Of a stretch of 64,000 bases of DNA, positions 32,083-43,107 are shown one piece after another. The position numbers and the translations under genes were made by a program. The stretch's first letter is position 1. Each line of letters starts with the position of its first letter. The notes beneath the pieces are model-generated. The model was not told the origin of the DNA, did no database searches, and saw only the letters and a program-made list of their open reading frames with translations. Source of the DNA: Allantophomopsis cytisporea (lineage: Eukaryota > Ascomycota > Leotiomycetes > Phacidiales > Phacidiaceae); the NCBI GenBank assembly GCA_024752435.1, contig CP103025.1, positions 62,001 through 126,000 of the forward strand, read 5' to 3'.

Positions 32083-33688
32083 CATATGGTTGTTGTTGTT
32101 GTGGAGTGGACGTATAATTCGCCTCATGTTGTGTGTTGGCGTTGTGGAGCTTGGAGAGAAAATCTTTGGGAAAATTTTGATGGGTGGGGCTTGGGGGCTG
32201 AGATTGTCTGCCACCCTTTTTGGGGGTGCTGTGGAGGTGGCGACGCTGGGCTGGGGACCTTGGGATTGGGTTCATGGATTGGATTGGATTGGGTTGTTGG
32301 ATTGTTTGGTGTTTGTTTGCACTTGTTCGAGGGTTCTTGGTTTGTTGGTAAGGTGTATGGGTTGTGGAGATATTGGATGGTTCTCTTTTTTACTGTTATC
32401 ATGTTACGGTTACTCATCGACATAACAACGAAGCTCAATTCATCGTAGATTTACTTCTCCTTATTCCCTCAAGCATCTATAAATACAGTTGCTCTAGAGA
32501 AAATTAATAAACATGATATGTCGACATTGCAGGGCTCGGGATTGTTGGTAGACAGATGAAATACTTGATACTTTTATAACATCCGAATTCATCAATTTTC
32601 AGGAGTCAGAGAAATCTGAACGATCGAAATTATGGAGAGTGGTGCAAGTCCTAATATATCTCCTATGTTATTCAAAGCCGATTGATACAAGAATGGCAGA
32701 CAAGAAATTCATGTGTAGTATATATCGCAGCTTTCATCTTATTTAACTAGCATAGCTTGTCAAGAGCCTCCCATAATGAGTTGACTCAGGCGCAACCACT
32801 CACCACATTCTTATAGCCATCAATAAATGAACCTATTAAAGTGCACAAAAACATAGTCACCTCAAATACGAGTTGTCTTCAGCGCACGTTGTATTATAAC
32901 TTACGATTGCCGCTCCACTCTAGATCCTCATGTAAAATCGCAAGTACTGTTGAAATACCATATCTAGTCACTTCGAAATATCCGCAAAGCAGCTGCAGCA
33001 TCTAATTACGCATTTGCAAACATGTTTCATCATCTTGTGAATACACAACGTCCTTCTGTTCAATAGTCAAGAATTTATCTGGCCTCACTACTTCGAATTG
33101 CATCCTCTTCTACTTGCACACTACATCATCCATGCGTACTGTTAGTTGAGTTGCTCAAATCGACACCATCAGCTTAACAAAAACTCTCCAAATCTGATGT
33201 TAATCAACTCATCACTAAACTAGATTATCACTCATACCCACCGTTGAGCCTTTGGCTCTTGATACAGTCGACCCTCTGTGTCGATCCCAAACTACCTAGG
33301 CAAGACCTATCAAGTGAGGATCTTTCGTCTGGTCATTGCTCATTGACTCTTTGCCTGGGTGCAGCACTGCTATACATCTAAAACATCGATTGGACTTCTA
33401 AGGCTTACCTTCAACCATCTTGCTATATCATTACAAGTGACGTTCTCACTTTCGATCATCTCTAGCCATATCAATACCCTTCCACAGTTTCATCCCATCA
33501 TCTTAGCCCATCTTGCGTTACTCACGTGCATACTTATATAGGACACAGCTCAAACTATCTAGTCTGTATAAGTCATCCCCACTCATCTTGATTCTCAAGT
33601 CAACGTTGTTAATACTTGGCAGCCTCGATCGAAGGGTTGAGATCCCCGTTGAGCACAATTTCACTAGACCAACGCCGTTGCTCGCGCT
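32083..33688. other. Intergenic region, G/T-rich then A/T-rich, no gene supported
   Basis: Upstream of the tRNA is a G/T-rich stretch (about 32150-32400) that gives repetitive Gly/Trp/Leu-rich open frames on the plus strand; these look like composition artefacts. The rest is A/T-rich with small frames only. Confidence 0.45.
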
Positions 33689-34612
33689 ATGGGCCGTCTA
33701 CATAAGCATATACCTCTATCACGGCGCCAACAAACTGTATCCCCTTCCACCGAGATCCAAGATCAAATCTTGACCAACACTTCGGCGGAGCCATCCCAAA
33801 CTATTGTTCAATTCAGGCCGCTACAGCAATCGCTAACGTGGGTCTCATCGGCCAGTAAGACCCGCGATCTTCTCAAAAAGGAGAAGAAGCTCGAGATCCA
33901 TCGGTCCAAAACAAAGCCTCTCAAGCCGAAGCTCTCTACGGTAACCGCACTCAAGAATGAAGAGGACAAGTTCATTCGCTTTCAAGCCCAGCTAGAATTC
34001 CTCTGCATTGAAGATTCCCCTTTTCTCCCAAGTACCTTTAGTGAATGGATCGAGCAGAAGCGTTACTGCCGCGAGGCCGACCTGCTGGTTGCAAAGCAGC
34101 GGGTCAAGATCAAGAAGGACAAGCTTCCTGATACGCTGCCTCAGGGCTCTACATCCATTGAAACGGCTTTGATGGGCAAGAAACTTGCAACCAACCATGC
34201 CACAGTCTGCGGTGGTTACCTTACAGTTTTCTCCCCAGTTGCCCTCACGCTTCATTCGACCGACCCCGACGCCCCATACTTAGCGGAGTGGCCGGAGGCA
34301 ATGGAGTGGAAGTTTGAGGGCAACGATCGTGTTGCAACAGGTTATGGGCGGATGCTCCCTTTACCCAGGGTCTTGGAGAAGGACAAGAGATTGGCGGAAT
34401 GGCAGATCACCACAGGAACTGACTCCAAATGGGGTGGTGTGGGTCCAGTGCCGTGGTTCGAGAGGGCGATAAAGCCATCATATCCTATGGATGCGATGAG
34501 AAGAATAGAGGACCTTGATGCTGAGGAGATCGAGGAGATCGACAAGGATCTTGCGAGAGGTTGGATTGGAGACTTATTGGGAGCTGCAGAGGTGGGCTCG
34601 AGAGAAATGTAA
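33689..34612 (+). CDS. Unrecognised protein, 307 residues
   Basis: A single-exon frame starting at ATG 33689. I do not recognise a family. Residues 1-90 are basic and polar with a Lys-rich stretch (LLKKEKKLEIHRSKTKPLKPK). The middle has a segment rich in aromatic residues and charges (FLCIEDSPFLPSTFSEWIEQKRYCREADLL), and the C-terminal third has WPEAMEWKFEGNDRVATGYGRMLPLPRV and an acidic helix (EDLDAEEIEEIDKDLARGW). No signal peptide or membrane span is seen. The balanced composition, good ATG and length well above background for this window favour a real gene. The Trp- and Pro-spaced patterns suggest a folded domain in the second half. It is convergent with the bisphosphatase gene to the right. 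Confidence 0.65.
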   Translation: MGRLHKHIPLSRRQQTVSPSTEIQDQILTNTSAEPSQTIVQFRPLQQSLTWVSSASKTRDLLKKEKKLEIHRSKTKPLKPKLSTVTALKNEEDKFIRFQAQLEFLCIEDSPFLPSTFSEWIEQKRYCREADLLVAKQRVKIKKDKLPDTLPQGSTSIETALMGKKLATNHATVCGGYLTVFSPVALTLHSTDPDAPYLAEWPEAMEWKFEGNDRVATGYGRMLPLPRVLEKDKRLAEWQITTGTDSKWGGVGPVPWFERAIKPSYPMDAMRRIEDLDAEEIEEIDKDLARGWIGDLLGAAEVGSREM

Positions 34613-35533
34613 GGAGAGATTTTTTGGAAAGCTCTATGTGCGTTGAATCTGGTGTCGAGAGGATCAGAGATGGTCAAAGTGGATTCATCTGTATCTGATA
34701 TCTGCTCGAGGGTTGCGTGGTCATCAAAGTGACCAAACATACGTTGAATTTGGACGGGCGCAGAAAGGAAGATCGATGGTTTCATCTTCGGAATTTAGGA
34801 TTCGTCTTCTGCAGTCTATTTCTTTTTACTCATTACCGCTCTATTGAATTCTTGCGGAAGAATTGACAAGTGATTGATAGGTGGAGTTTGCGATGAATTT
34901 GGATTTGGCACGGTATCGAAGACCAATACTTTCAAGATTGGATTCGAGAGCACGCTTTCTGCGTTTTATTTGGTTTTAATCGTGATCGAGATACCTCAGC
35001 ATGGATTAGAGCGATGCGTTTCAGATGTTAATAGTCTGCTAGCATGGTATGGCATGAACATTTCCCTTCGGTATTGAAATTTGTGACCTTGATGGATATT
35101 GTATAACATACGAGATTAAGCGACGCTATAGTATCGTCAGTACATATTCCAAGAAACATGCAGAGATAATATGAATACATCATATTTACTACAGTCTATA
35201 TTCAGGAAGAAATCTGGAGAAATGGTATCATCTTGTCGAAGGATGATGCTCCCGTGCTGTACTCGCCCAACCTCCTACCAGCGGGATATCAACATTACGT
35301 TCAACTTCCTCCAACCCATAACAACACTTCACCAATTTTTCAACATCTCATCACATCTCATAACATCGAGCGAGTCACGCCTAAACAACCACAACCACAA
35401 CCACGAAGCAACTTCAAAGCCACATAGATTTCCATTTCCAGGTCCATTTAGCAATCCCTTGAACACCAAGCGCATGCAAGCTATGCCCGTTCCTTAAACG
35501 CCAATCTAGCAAAGGTCCACCACAAATATCGCC
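34613..35533. other. Convergent intergenic region, no gene seen
   Basis: A gap between two 3' ends; only short open frames without motifs. Confidence 0.5.
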
Positions 35534-37193
35534 TTACTTCTCTGCCGGAGCATCCTCGTGCTTAGCCGTACTACCCTTTCCTCTCCACGTGCTAACGGCC
35601 TCGATGCCAGCACTCAATCGGACCTCTTCCGTCCCATAAGCGCGTGGGGTAAGCTTGATGAGAGTATGTAATGGTACCTGATATTGAGATTAGCCCGTTA
35701 CTCAGAATAAGATCTAACAGCAAAAATAGGTCCCATGTTCGATGCTTGGGGAAAGAACTTACAGCCATCCAAGGACTCTCCGCCTGGTCCTTTTTCATGA
35801 AGTACGCATAGATACAACGCAAAACAGCCTGGTGGGTAACAATCAGGATATCCTCAGATCTCTCCAATTCCATAATAATTGGCTCAAGACGGATAACGAC
35901 ATCACGATAGCTCTCACCCCCACGGTAGCGATAGTTGTATTTATCATCGTCACGGGCTGCAAAATCCTCCGGGTATTGCTCAGCAATCTCGGCGTAAGTC
36001 ATGCCATCGCAAACTCCACTGTCGAGCTCATCCAGCGCCTTCCACTGCAGCTGGTTGTAGTGCTTTGGAAGGAATCGAGCGGTTTGAATGGTACGCTTAA
36101 GGGTCGAGGTCCAGACTGTCAATGGACGGTCATCCTAGGATTTTGTTAGTCACTCCTAAGTCCCTAGTGAACTGATGTCGATTTTTTGAAGTGGTACGTA
36201 CACCAACTGATTCGCGAACCAACTGTGGGAGCTTTCGGGCATACTCTTCACCTCTCGCTGACAAGTTTGCATCTCCTCCAATTTGTCCTGTGGTGTTATA
36301 CTCAGATTCTCCGTGCTATTGCAGTTTTGTTAGCTTATCGGCCCAAACTTCTCATATATCAGGGACTCACGCGAGACAGCCAGATCGATCTGGGCTTGAT
36401 GTGCAAACTCATAAGGTAATACACCACCCGACTCTGCAAATAATCCTGGATTCGATTGATAATGACCTGCTTTCCAACACTGATGATTTTTAAATAGGTG
36501 AGACTAGACTCATCCTCATCAATAGTCTGGTAGACCTTTTCATAATTTCGAATTCGGTCACGGAAATCCTGAGCGGCCTTATCTGGATCCTGACCAACAT
36601 AATCTGGACTCGTAGTCTTGACTTCCAGGATATTTGACATGATAATATCTTCATCGTCACAAATGGACTCAACAAATAATGTGGCGATATTGGCCGAGTC
36701 ACAGCGTTCTTGAATCCATCTTCGGCGGTCTTTCGTGGAGTTTGTAGCGTCGAGGATTGCGATTGTTCCCTTGCCCTTGTCGAACCAATCTATCATATCG
36801 GTAACAGCGGCTTCGGCAGCAGCGCGACGAAGGCGTTCTCCCTCCTGGTTCTTGGTATCGAAGAAATCGGCGCTGGGTTGTGGGGTAGCACCGCGTCGGT
36901 AGTTTCCAACGTTGAAGACCTCGGCATCGATTGAGAGCCATTTCAAATATCTCTGAGCCTTCTGTGCAATCAAGGACTTTCCTCTGGCCGGCAAACCTGG
37001 CTCCAAGTCAGATTTTGGTCTTTGAATAGCTATTAAGGGGTTACGAACCAACCATAACAACGGCAATACGTGTATCTTCGACCTGGAGTGCATTTTGTTA
37101 GCTATGACCAGAGCCACGACCAATTCGGGTGAATGTGGTACGAACTTGAACACCGAGCCCATTGGGCCTGGCCGTTGGAGGACCACGAGACAT
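35534..37193 (-). CDS. 6-phosphofructo-2-kinase/fructose-2,6-bisphosphatase
   Basis: Six exons on the minus strand: 37193-37146, 37082-37049, 36996-36371, 36315-36202, 36134-35763 and 35677-35534, giving 445 residues. The N-terminal kinase half has the P-loop VGLPARGKSL (assembled across the second intron, about residues 27-35), DATNSTKDRRRW and FVESICDDEDII. The C-terminal half is a histidine-phosphatase domain with the phospho-His motif LSRHGESEYN (about H237, assembled across an intron), the acid Glu in ALDELDSGVCDGM (about E310) and the second His in IVTHQAVLRC (about H375). With all phosphatase residues present, it should be bifunctional, making and breaking fructose-2,6-bisphosphate, the regulator of glycolysis versus gluconeogenesis. 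It is cytosolic. It lacks the long N-terminal extension of yeast Pfk26. Exon 2 is only 34 nt, and introns 1 and 2 both use the uncommon donor GTTCGT. Confidence 0.92.
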
Positions 37194-39165
37194 TGCGAAT
37201 TAATAAAGTAACGAGATTCGGAAGGTGTCAAAAAGAGAAGAGTGAAGAGGCTATGTGCGTATTGGCGGGTTTATGGAGGTAGTTCAGTGATCGCGTGAGG
37301 TGTGGTATTGAGAGAGAAGGACCCTTGTAAGGAATGTTGGAAAGGAAGCAATTCGCAAACGATTGCAACAGGGTATCTGCAGATTGACGACAACGATGAC
37401 GACGAGAAGAGGGGGAAATTTGAGGAAATTTAAAGAATTATTCGACGGAAGGTGACCATCAGAGCTTGGAAGATTCTCTGGTTTTCGAATTGAGTATATT
37501 TGTTTTTGTGAGAGAAGGATGGAGACAACGTTAGTATTTTTTCCCTTTTCTTCTTTTTTTGAAATGAGTTCAAGATTGGGAAGTAAAAGGGCTAATTGGA
37601 TTGCAAATCGGAGAGTTGAGGGGTTGAATGTATTCAAAGAAGATGGAGCAGAGTCGGAAGTTCGAGCGTTATGATGACGGGGCTGTCTCCTGGGAGCTAC
37701 ATCGCTAATTATGGCGGCCATCCCGCAATTCGTGCTGTTTTCTCGTGCAGCTATTAACGGCAGATTCACCACATGAGATCCATTATTTATTTATTATACG
37801 AACGGGATTACAACAACGAGATACCCCTCTCTCACGCTCTCAAATCTCCTCGAATCTCCTCAAATCATCTTCAACTCCTTGCCAATCGAATGATCCTGTA
37901 CGGCTCAGAATACATGCCATAAACCTTCTTATCCAATAGACGTGAAACTCAAAGCACAGCATTCCATCCCCCTCGTACCACAAAACGGGTACGCTCGGGG
38001 CATTTCTTCTGCCATGCATGTGCCGGTACTGGAACCGATACCCGTCATGGCCGACCACGGTCACAGCTCTCTGAATGAGAAGTCAAGTGTCGACTGTCAT
38101 GCACATACAGACATGTGCGTGCGTGCTGTACGTACGGGAAACACAATGCTTGCTCGCAGAATCCATGCTGTGGATCTCGGACGAAGCCAATCTCTCCACA
38201 AATACATGAACCATTCCTTCAAACTCAGGGTCAAAAGAAGGAGAACGGCCCTGCCCTAAAACAATCAAATTTCATGATGATAGCTTTAGAATCAATTGAC
38301 GGTTCTTTTTTGTTTCATCTATCTACCCGACATGGCCGAGAGGAAGCAGACAGGCAAGGCATTCCATGGCAACTGTACTCATTGAGGAGTAAGTAGAGTT
38401 TGTAGTGGCTACTGCTACCTCGGCTCAACGCTTGATTTCTTCTTCTTCTCCTCTCTAATGGTGCATGGATAGGGAAGTCAATACTTCATAGATACGCTCT
38501 GAGGCACATGCAAGGTATCTCAGGCGAGGTACATGATGTACATGAGGTGCAAGGAGAACACAACCTCGTCAACTTCCGTTTCGCCGAAAGTCGGGAAAGA
38601 AAAAGCATACGATGAAACCGGACGCTGTATGCTCACCGCCAAGATGGAACTCGACCAAAGGAGCATAAGGCGTGGCATAAAAACACTTCCCCTGCTGGGT
38701 ACAAATTGTAAGTTTTAGAAATCATCAAGTGATTAGGCACGAAGCTTTATATTAATTTATACTCTCCTTATAACTAACTTCCGATGCATGAGGAAGCTTA
38801 TTGAGTACTAGAAGCAATAATAATCAGAAAGGCCCTCACATCTGCACGCATTGAGAGAAATACGAGCGACAACAATGATATCAATTCCTAGCTTTTAGAA
38901 AGTCTATAGAATATATTCATCAGATTTAACACCCAGTATCCCATCCAGGCATAAATTTCGTAGCAGATATACACAATTCGCCCTTACAGCGACTAAAAGA
39001 AATCTCAAGAGATGCGCAACTAAGTACACCCGCGATCAACTAACGTCGCAAAATACAGAATCAAGCCACTCCCAGTCCTCTTAACAACACCTGACGCCCA
39101 CCCCAGAATCTAAACCCGCAGCTCTTTCCTACAATGCATAACGGTAATATGAAGTCAGAGAGCAT
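37194..39165. other. Intergenic region, no gene supported
   Basis: Promoter/leader of the bisphosphatase gene followed by about 1.5 kb of mixed sequence with short frames only. It ends in the 3' untranslated part of the PRPP synthetase gene. Confidence 0.45.
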
Positions 39166-40361
39166 CTACAACGGCGCATTCTGGAACAAATAAGAGACCG
39201 ACTCTCCATTGTGCGTTCTGCGAATTGCCTCAGCAAGCGTTGGAGAGACATCGATGGTCTCGAGCTTGGAGCAGCGCTCCATCTTGCCCTGCATGGGGAC
39301 AGTGTTAGTGACAACGACACGAGACAGCTGACTCTTGTTGAGGATCTCTATTGCGTTACCGCTGAGGATACCGTGGGTGACAATGGCAACAACCTCACGG
39401 GCTCCATTGCTCTTGAGCGTCTCGGCAGCCTTGGCGAGGGTTCCGCAGGTGTCAGCCATGTCGTCAACTAGAATGGCAATCTTGTCAACCACATCTCCTA
39501 CCAACACCATGCGGGAAACTTCGTTGGGGCGAGCTCGCTCTTTGTGGATGAGAGCGAAACCGAGGTCGAGACGGTCAGCGATGGAGGTTGCTCTGTGATG
39601 AATCAGCCCAGTCTTCTAACATTCAATCGTAAGCCAGATATTAAACTTACCGCTTAGCACCACCGGCGTCTGGAGAAACAATAATGCAATCAGCCACCTT
39701 CAAGCTGCTCTGGATCCATCTGAGGGTACTTGGCTCGGCGTAAAGGTTATCAACTGGTACATTGAAGAAACCCTGGATCTGAGAAGCGTGCAAATCCATA
39801 GTGATGACGTGATTGCAACCAGCAGTTTGGAGCATGTTCGCAATCAACTTTGCCGAGATTGGAGCACGCGATTTGTCCTTCTTGTCCTGGCGGGCATATG
39901 GGAAGTTAGGAATGACGGCAGTGATACGGCGAGCAGATGCCGTCTTGCAGGCGTTGATCATAATGAGGAGTTCCATAAGACCATCATTGATGTCGCCGGG
40001 GGCGGTAGATTGTAAGATGAAGACTACAATCCGTCAGCATAGGACTCTCCATGCCTTTCTCGTAATTCTCGTGAGAATATGCAGTGTGACTGTCACATAC
40101 CATCCTCGTCTCTGACAGACTCTCCAACGGTGACACTGGTTTCCTGATTGGAGTAGTTCAAGCTCATGGTTTTCGCGAGCTCAATACCAAGTCTGTTCAC
40201 CATCATCAGCGATATGCTCTTCAGCACCAGTCCTTGTCCATGTTTTCGTCTTCGTCCTTGTCGTTGTTTCGTAGCAAAAGATGTGCATACCTAGCTGCCA
40301 CCAATTTTGCCAGCTCAGGATGGCTGTTCCCCGTAAGGAGCTTGATAGAATTGGTCGCCAT
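39166..40361 (-). CDS. Ribose-phosphate pyrophosphokinase (PRPP synthetase)
   Basis: Four exons on the minus strand: 40361-40291, 40192-40101, 40023-39651 and 39592-39166, giving 320 residues. The short type-I form is complete. Visible motifs are ELAKTMSLNYSNQE, the metal/ATP loop FPYARQDKKDKSRAPISAK, the family signature DLHASQIQGFFNVPVDNL, SPDAGGAKRATSIADRL and the PRPP-binding loop LVDDMADTCGTLAKAA. The enzyme transfers pyrophosphate from ATP to ribose 5-phosphate, giving PRPP for purine, pyrimidine, histidine, tryptophan and NAD synthesis, and acts in the cytosol as an oligomer. The absence of a long insert places it with yeast Prs2/3/4-type rather than Prs1/5-type subunits. The first intron is long for this window (98 nt); all junctions keep frame. 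Confidence 0.94.
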
Positions 40362-41666
40362 TGTTCAGACAAGTTCTAAATGCACCTAAAAATGTATTTG
40401 ACAGCTGGAAATCTCGTCGGATTCGACTCTCGTGGGCTTTTCGTCTGATTAGCTCTCGTCGGTAGCTATAGCTGAGTGCTCAGTCGGCGTCGCTTGTCGA
40501 GGATGAATAACCAGATGGTCCAGAGGAGTTGTGAGTTCGAAGTAGAGGATATAGCAAATGTGTGAGAGCTTGTAAGCCAAAAATACTCTTTGGTACCTTA
40601 ATGATCGAGACAAAGGCCTGGACCGATTGGCAACCTTTGATGCACTCGCGACCAAATTTTAGCGGGGCAGATTCCGCACTTCGAATGTTTGTTCTTGCAG
40701 CCTTGTGGCCTTACAACTAACTACACGTGGGAAAACGCAATACCTTAGGTAGCTTAGAATGATATGTAAGGTCTGCTTCTCATGCACGAAATCAATACAG
40801 AAAATCAAAATGATAATGCAAGGTAACATAATATATATTTATATATATATACATATATATATATACCATGCAATTCTTACATTAAGTCGTTGTCTAACCT
40901 TATATATGTAATAAAAGAAAGTACAGCATGTGAGGGAAATTGATCAGCGATAGCTGCAATAGATAATACAGAGGCTGAGATGTCAATATCATATTAGTGA
41001 ATCGAAGAAATATAATAAAGGATATCCAGTCAAATTTATCAGCTTGAGAAATCTAGTTGATCGATGAAACAAATAAACTTGGATAGTCACTAATAGATAT
41101 TGGGTGTTGACATTTTACCAACATGTCACTTGAAATCCTTAATCCTTAATTCTTAACTTTTACTAGCCCAGTCAAAGTTTCTTTCTAGATTGTATTCGCA
41201 TCTGACTGAATTCCCTCCGAATTTATTGTGGCACTTCACTGATTTTAAGGAAAACAGAGCTCATCAAGACTTCATTGCCTTTATCGGTCTATAACAGTGA
41301 AACGAAGAGAAAGCCCAAGCACCAAGTCGAGAAAGAACCACTTCGGAGAGTAAGAAACTACAAGATATCTAGTCCACCAGAACTATTAAGGCGTTTTAGA
41401 AGAAATAACAAAACAATTCGAACAGGAAAAAAACAGCATGATTTTAGACTAACTTGATCAGCAAGTCACACATCTAAACCACCACACAGAAGTTCGATGT
41501 AGTGTTTCCTCGACCTCTCAGAAGAACAGATCCACTTGCAAATACAGCTTTTCAACACAGCCACATATGCTGCATGTTCTCATATAATTGCCTCCTTATG
41601 ATCCCATCTAAGCCAAGCTATACATCCAGACCCCCACATAACATGCTCTCAACCCAAACATCTCCA
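40362..41666. other. Intergenic region with AT microsatellite
   Basis: Promoter of the PRPP synthetase gene and AT-rich DNA beyond it, including the (TA)n run at 40829-40865. No gene supported. Confidence 0.5.
40829..40865. repeat. (AT)n microsatellite
   Basis: An imperfect TA/AT dinucleotide run with a few breaks; non-coding. Confidence 0.8.
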
Positions 41667-42119
41667 CTACTTCCGCACAATCCCCACAGAATACAGCTTA
41701 GGAATCGCCAGATCAACAATCCACTCCGTACACTTGACCAAAGGAGGACGCATCTCACCCAGCGAATAAAAAGTCCCATCTGGTTTCACTTGTTCAGTCC
41801 TCATAGTCACAACATTAAAATGCTTCTGTTTAGGCGGAGGAGGCAGAGCTTGCAAGACGCGATCCAGTTCCTGAGGATAATCCGCCGCCTTCATCTTCCC
41901 AAGGAATTCCTTCCCGATGAAGGTTTCGACGTCTTCAGGTCGTTCATCCTTTCTTGATGCGTATACCATCCCAGAGGTGATGTCCCCTGTGACATGGTGG
42001 GTATAACCGGACCCGTCGGGCTCCGTTTCGATGAATATGGTGTGGTGATATCTGGGCTGTGGCATGTCCGGGTCCTGCATTGCCATGGCGTGTCTGACCA
42101 TATAGACATTGTACGACAT
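41667..42119 (-). CDS. Small conserved-looking protein of unknown function
   Basis: A single exon of 150 residues from ATG 42119. There is no signal peptide or membrane span. The chain is evenly composed, with recognisable segments: YNVYMVRHAMAMQDP, HTIFIETEPDGSGYTHHVTGDITSGMVY, RPEDVETFIGKEFLGKM, LPPPPKQKHFNVVTMRTEQVKP and a C-terminal CTEWIVDLAIP. This order recalls small proteins that are common in ascomycetes without known function, which is my recollection and not a search result. The alternating strand-like N-terminal half suggests a compact alpha/beta fold. The opposite strand also has an open frame of similar length, but its composition (Pro, His, Arg, Ser) looks like a shadow. Confidence 0.7.
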   Translation of the reverse strand: MSYNVYMVRHAMAMQDPDMPQPRYHHTIFIETEPDGSGYTHHVTGDITSGMVYASRKDERPEDVETFIGKEFLGKMKAADYPQELDRVLQALPPPPKQKHFNVVTMRTEQVKPDGTFYSLGEMRPPLVKCTEWIVDLAIPKLYSVGIVRK

Positions 42120-42535
42120 GCTCTTGTTGACAATTTAACAGGAGGGAGTGAGGAATATCGAGTTGAATTAGGCGGGAAGATTTCAAAGGTAGAGAGATAA
42201 ATACTAGCAAGGAAGAAATGATCGACTTACGAAGTCATCTATGACGAGAGGAGGAGTACGTTACTGCAAGAGTAAATACTACAAGCAATTAATACATAGG
42301 GAGAAAACGTAAACCTTGTAGAGACCCCTGTTCTCGAACTCTGAAGCTCCATAAAAATGAGTCACAATTAGCCACCGAGTTTCAACACTCTATGTGCCTT
42401 GTATACATTATCTTATTGGTATGTAAGATAGAAATGATGCTATTCATCCCTTCCAGCTAAAAATAAGAACAAAAATAATATAATCATATATTGTAGCAAG
42501 TAATTCATCGGTGATTGCAATGGTACTCTAAGCCA

Positions 42536-42568
<33 letters not shown>

Positions 42569-43107
42569 ATGTATGTATGTATGTATGTATAACGATGAGA
42601 AATCATACTCAACAAGAATAATATTTCAAGATGCCACGAACACTTCAACACTCATCACACCAATATCTTCACTTCAATCATCATTACATCATCATAACAT
42701 CACACCAGCACACCAAACAATCTGCAATACCAATGCTGTAAGATTCTAGAAATTCACCAGCAAAGCCTGCCTATCTACGCTAGCTAAACTTCACACCTTC
42801 AATAAAGACCCGCATAGTTTCCCAACCAAAGTTCCACAACAAAAAGCCAAGTACGGCATCGGGGAACTGCACTTCCCATCCGCCAATCCCCGGCATGTGA
42901 TCCCTCGTTCAAGAGAAAGACCAATCAAGAAAGGGTCGAATAAGAAAGAAGATGAAAAGAACAAATAGAAAAAAAGGAATCCGCATCCTCCGCCAGACAC
43001 AAGATAACCCCCCGCTCTACGCCATGAAATGCTAATCAACCGAACCAAATGCCCAGCCAGGAAGTACAGAGAAAGAAAAAAGAGGTGAGGGGGATGAAGA
43101 GAGGAGA
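42120..43107. other. Intergenic region with TG/GTAT microsatellite
   Basis: Upstream of the small protein and downstream of the HECT ligase gene. Contains the compound microsatellite at 42535-42590; no gene is supported. Confidence 0.5.
42535..42590. repeat. Compound (TG)n(GTAT)n microsatellite
   Basis: About eight TG units run into about ten GTAT units. It creates a Tyr/Met/Cys/Val repeat in one frame that is not a real protein. Confidence 0.9.

Noticed and set aside
32068..32448. 126-codon Gly/Trp/Leu-rich plus-strand frame beside the tRNA
   Set aside because: It comes from a G/T-rich stretch, overlaps the tRNA 5' flank and has low-complexity composition.
41502..41957. 151-codon plus-strand frame opposite the small unknown protein
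   Set aside because: Biased to Pro, His, Arg and Ser; the minus-strand frame has a much more protein-like pattern.
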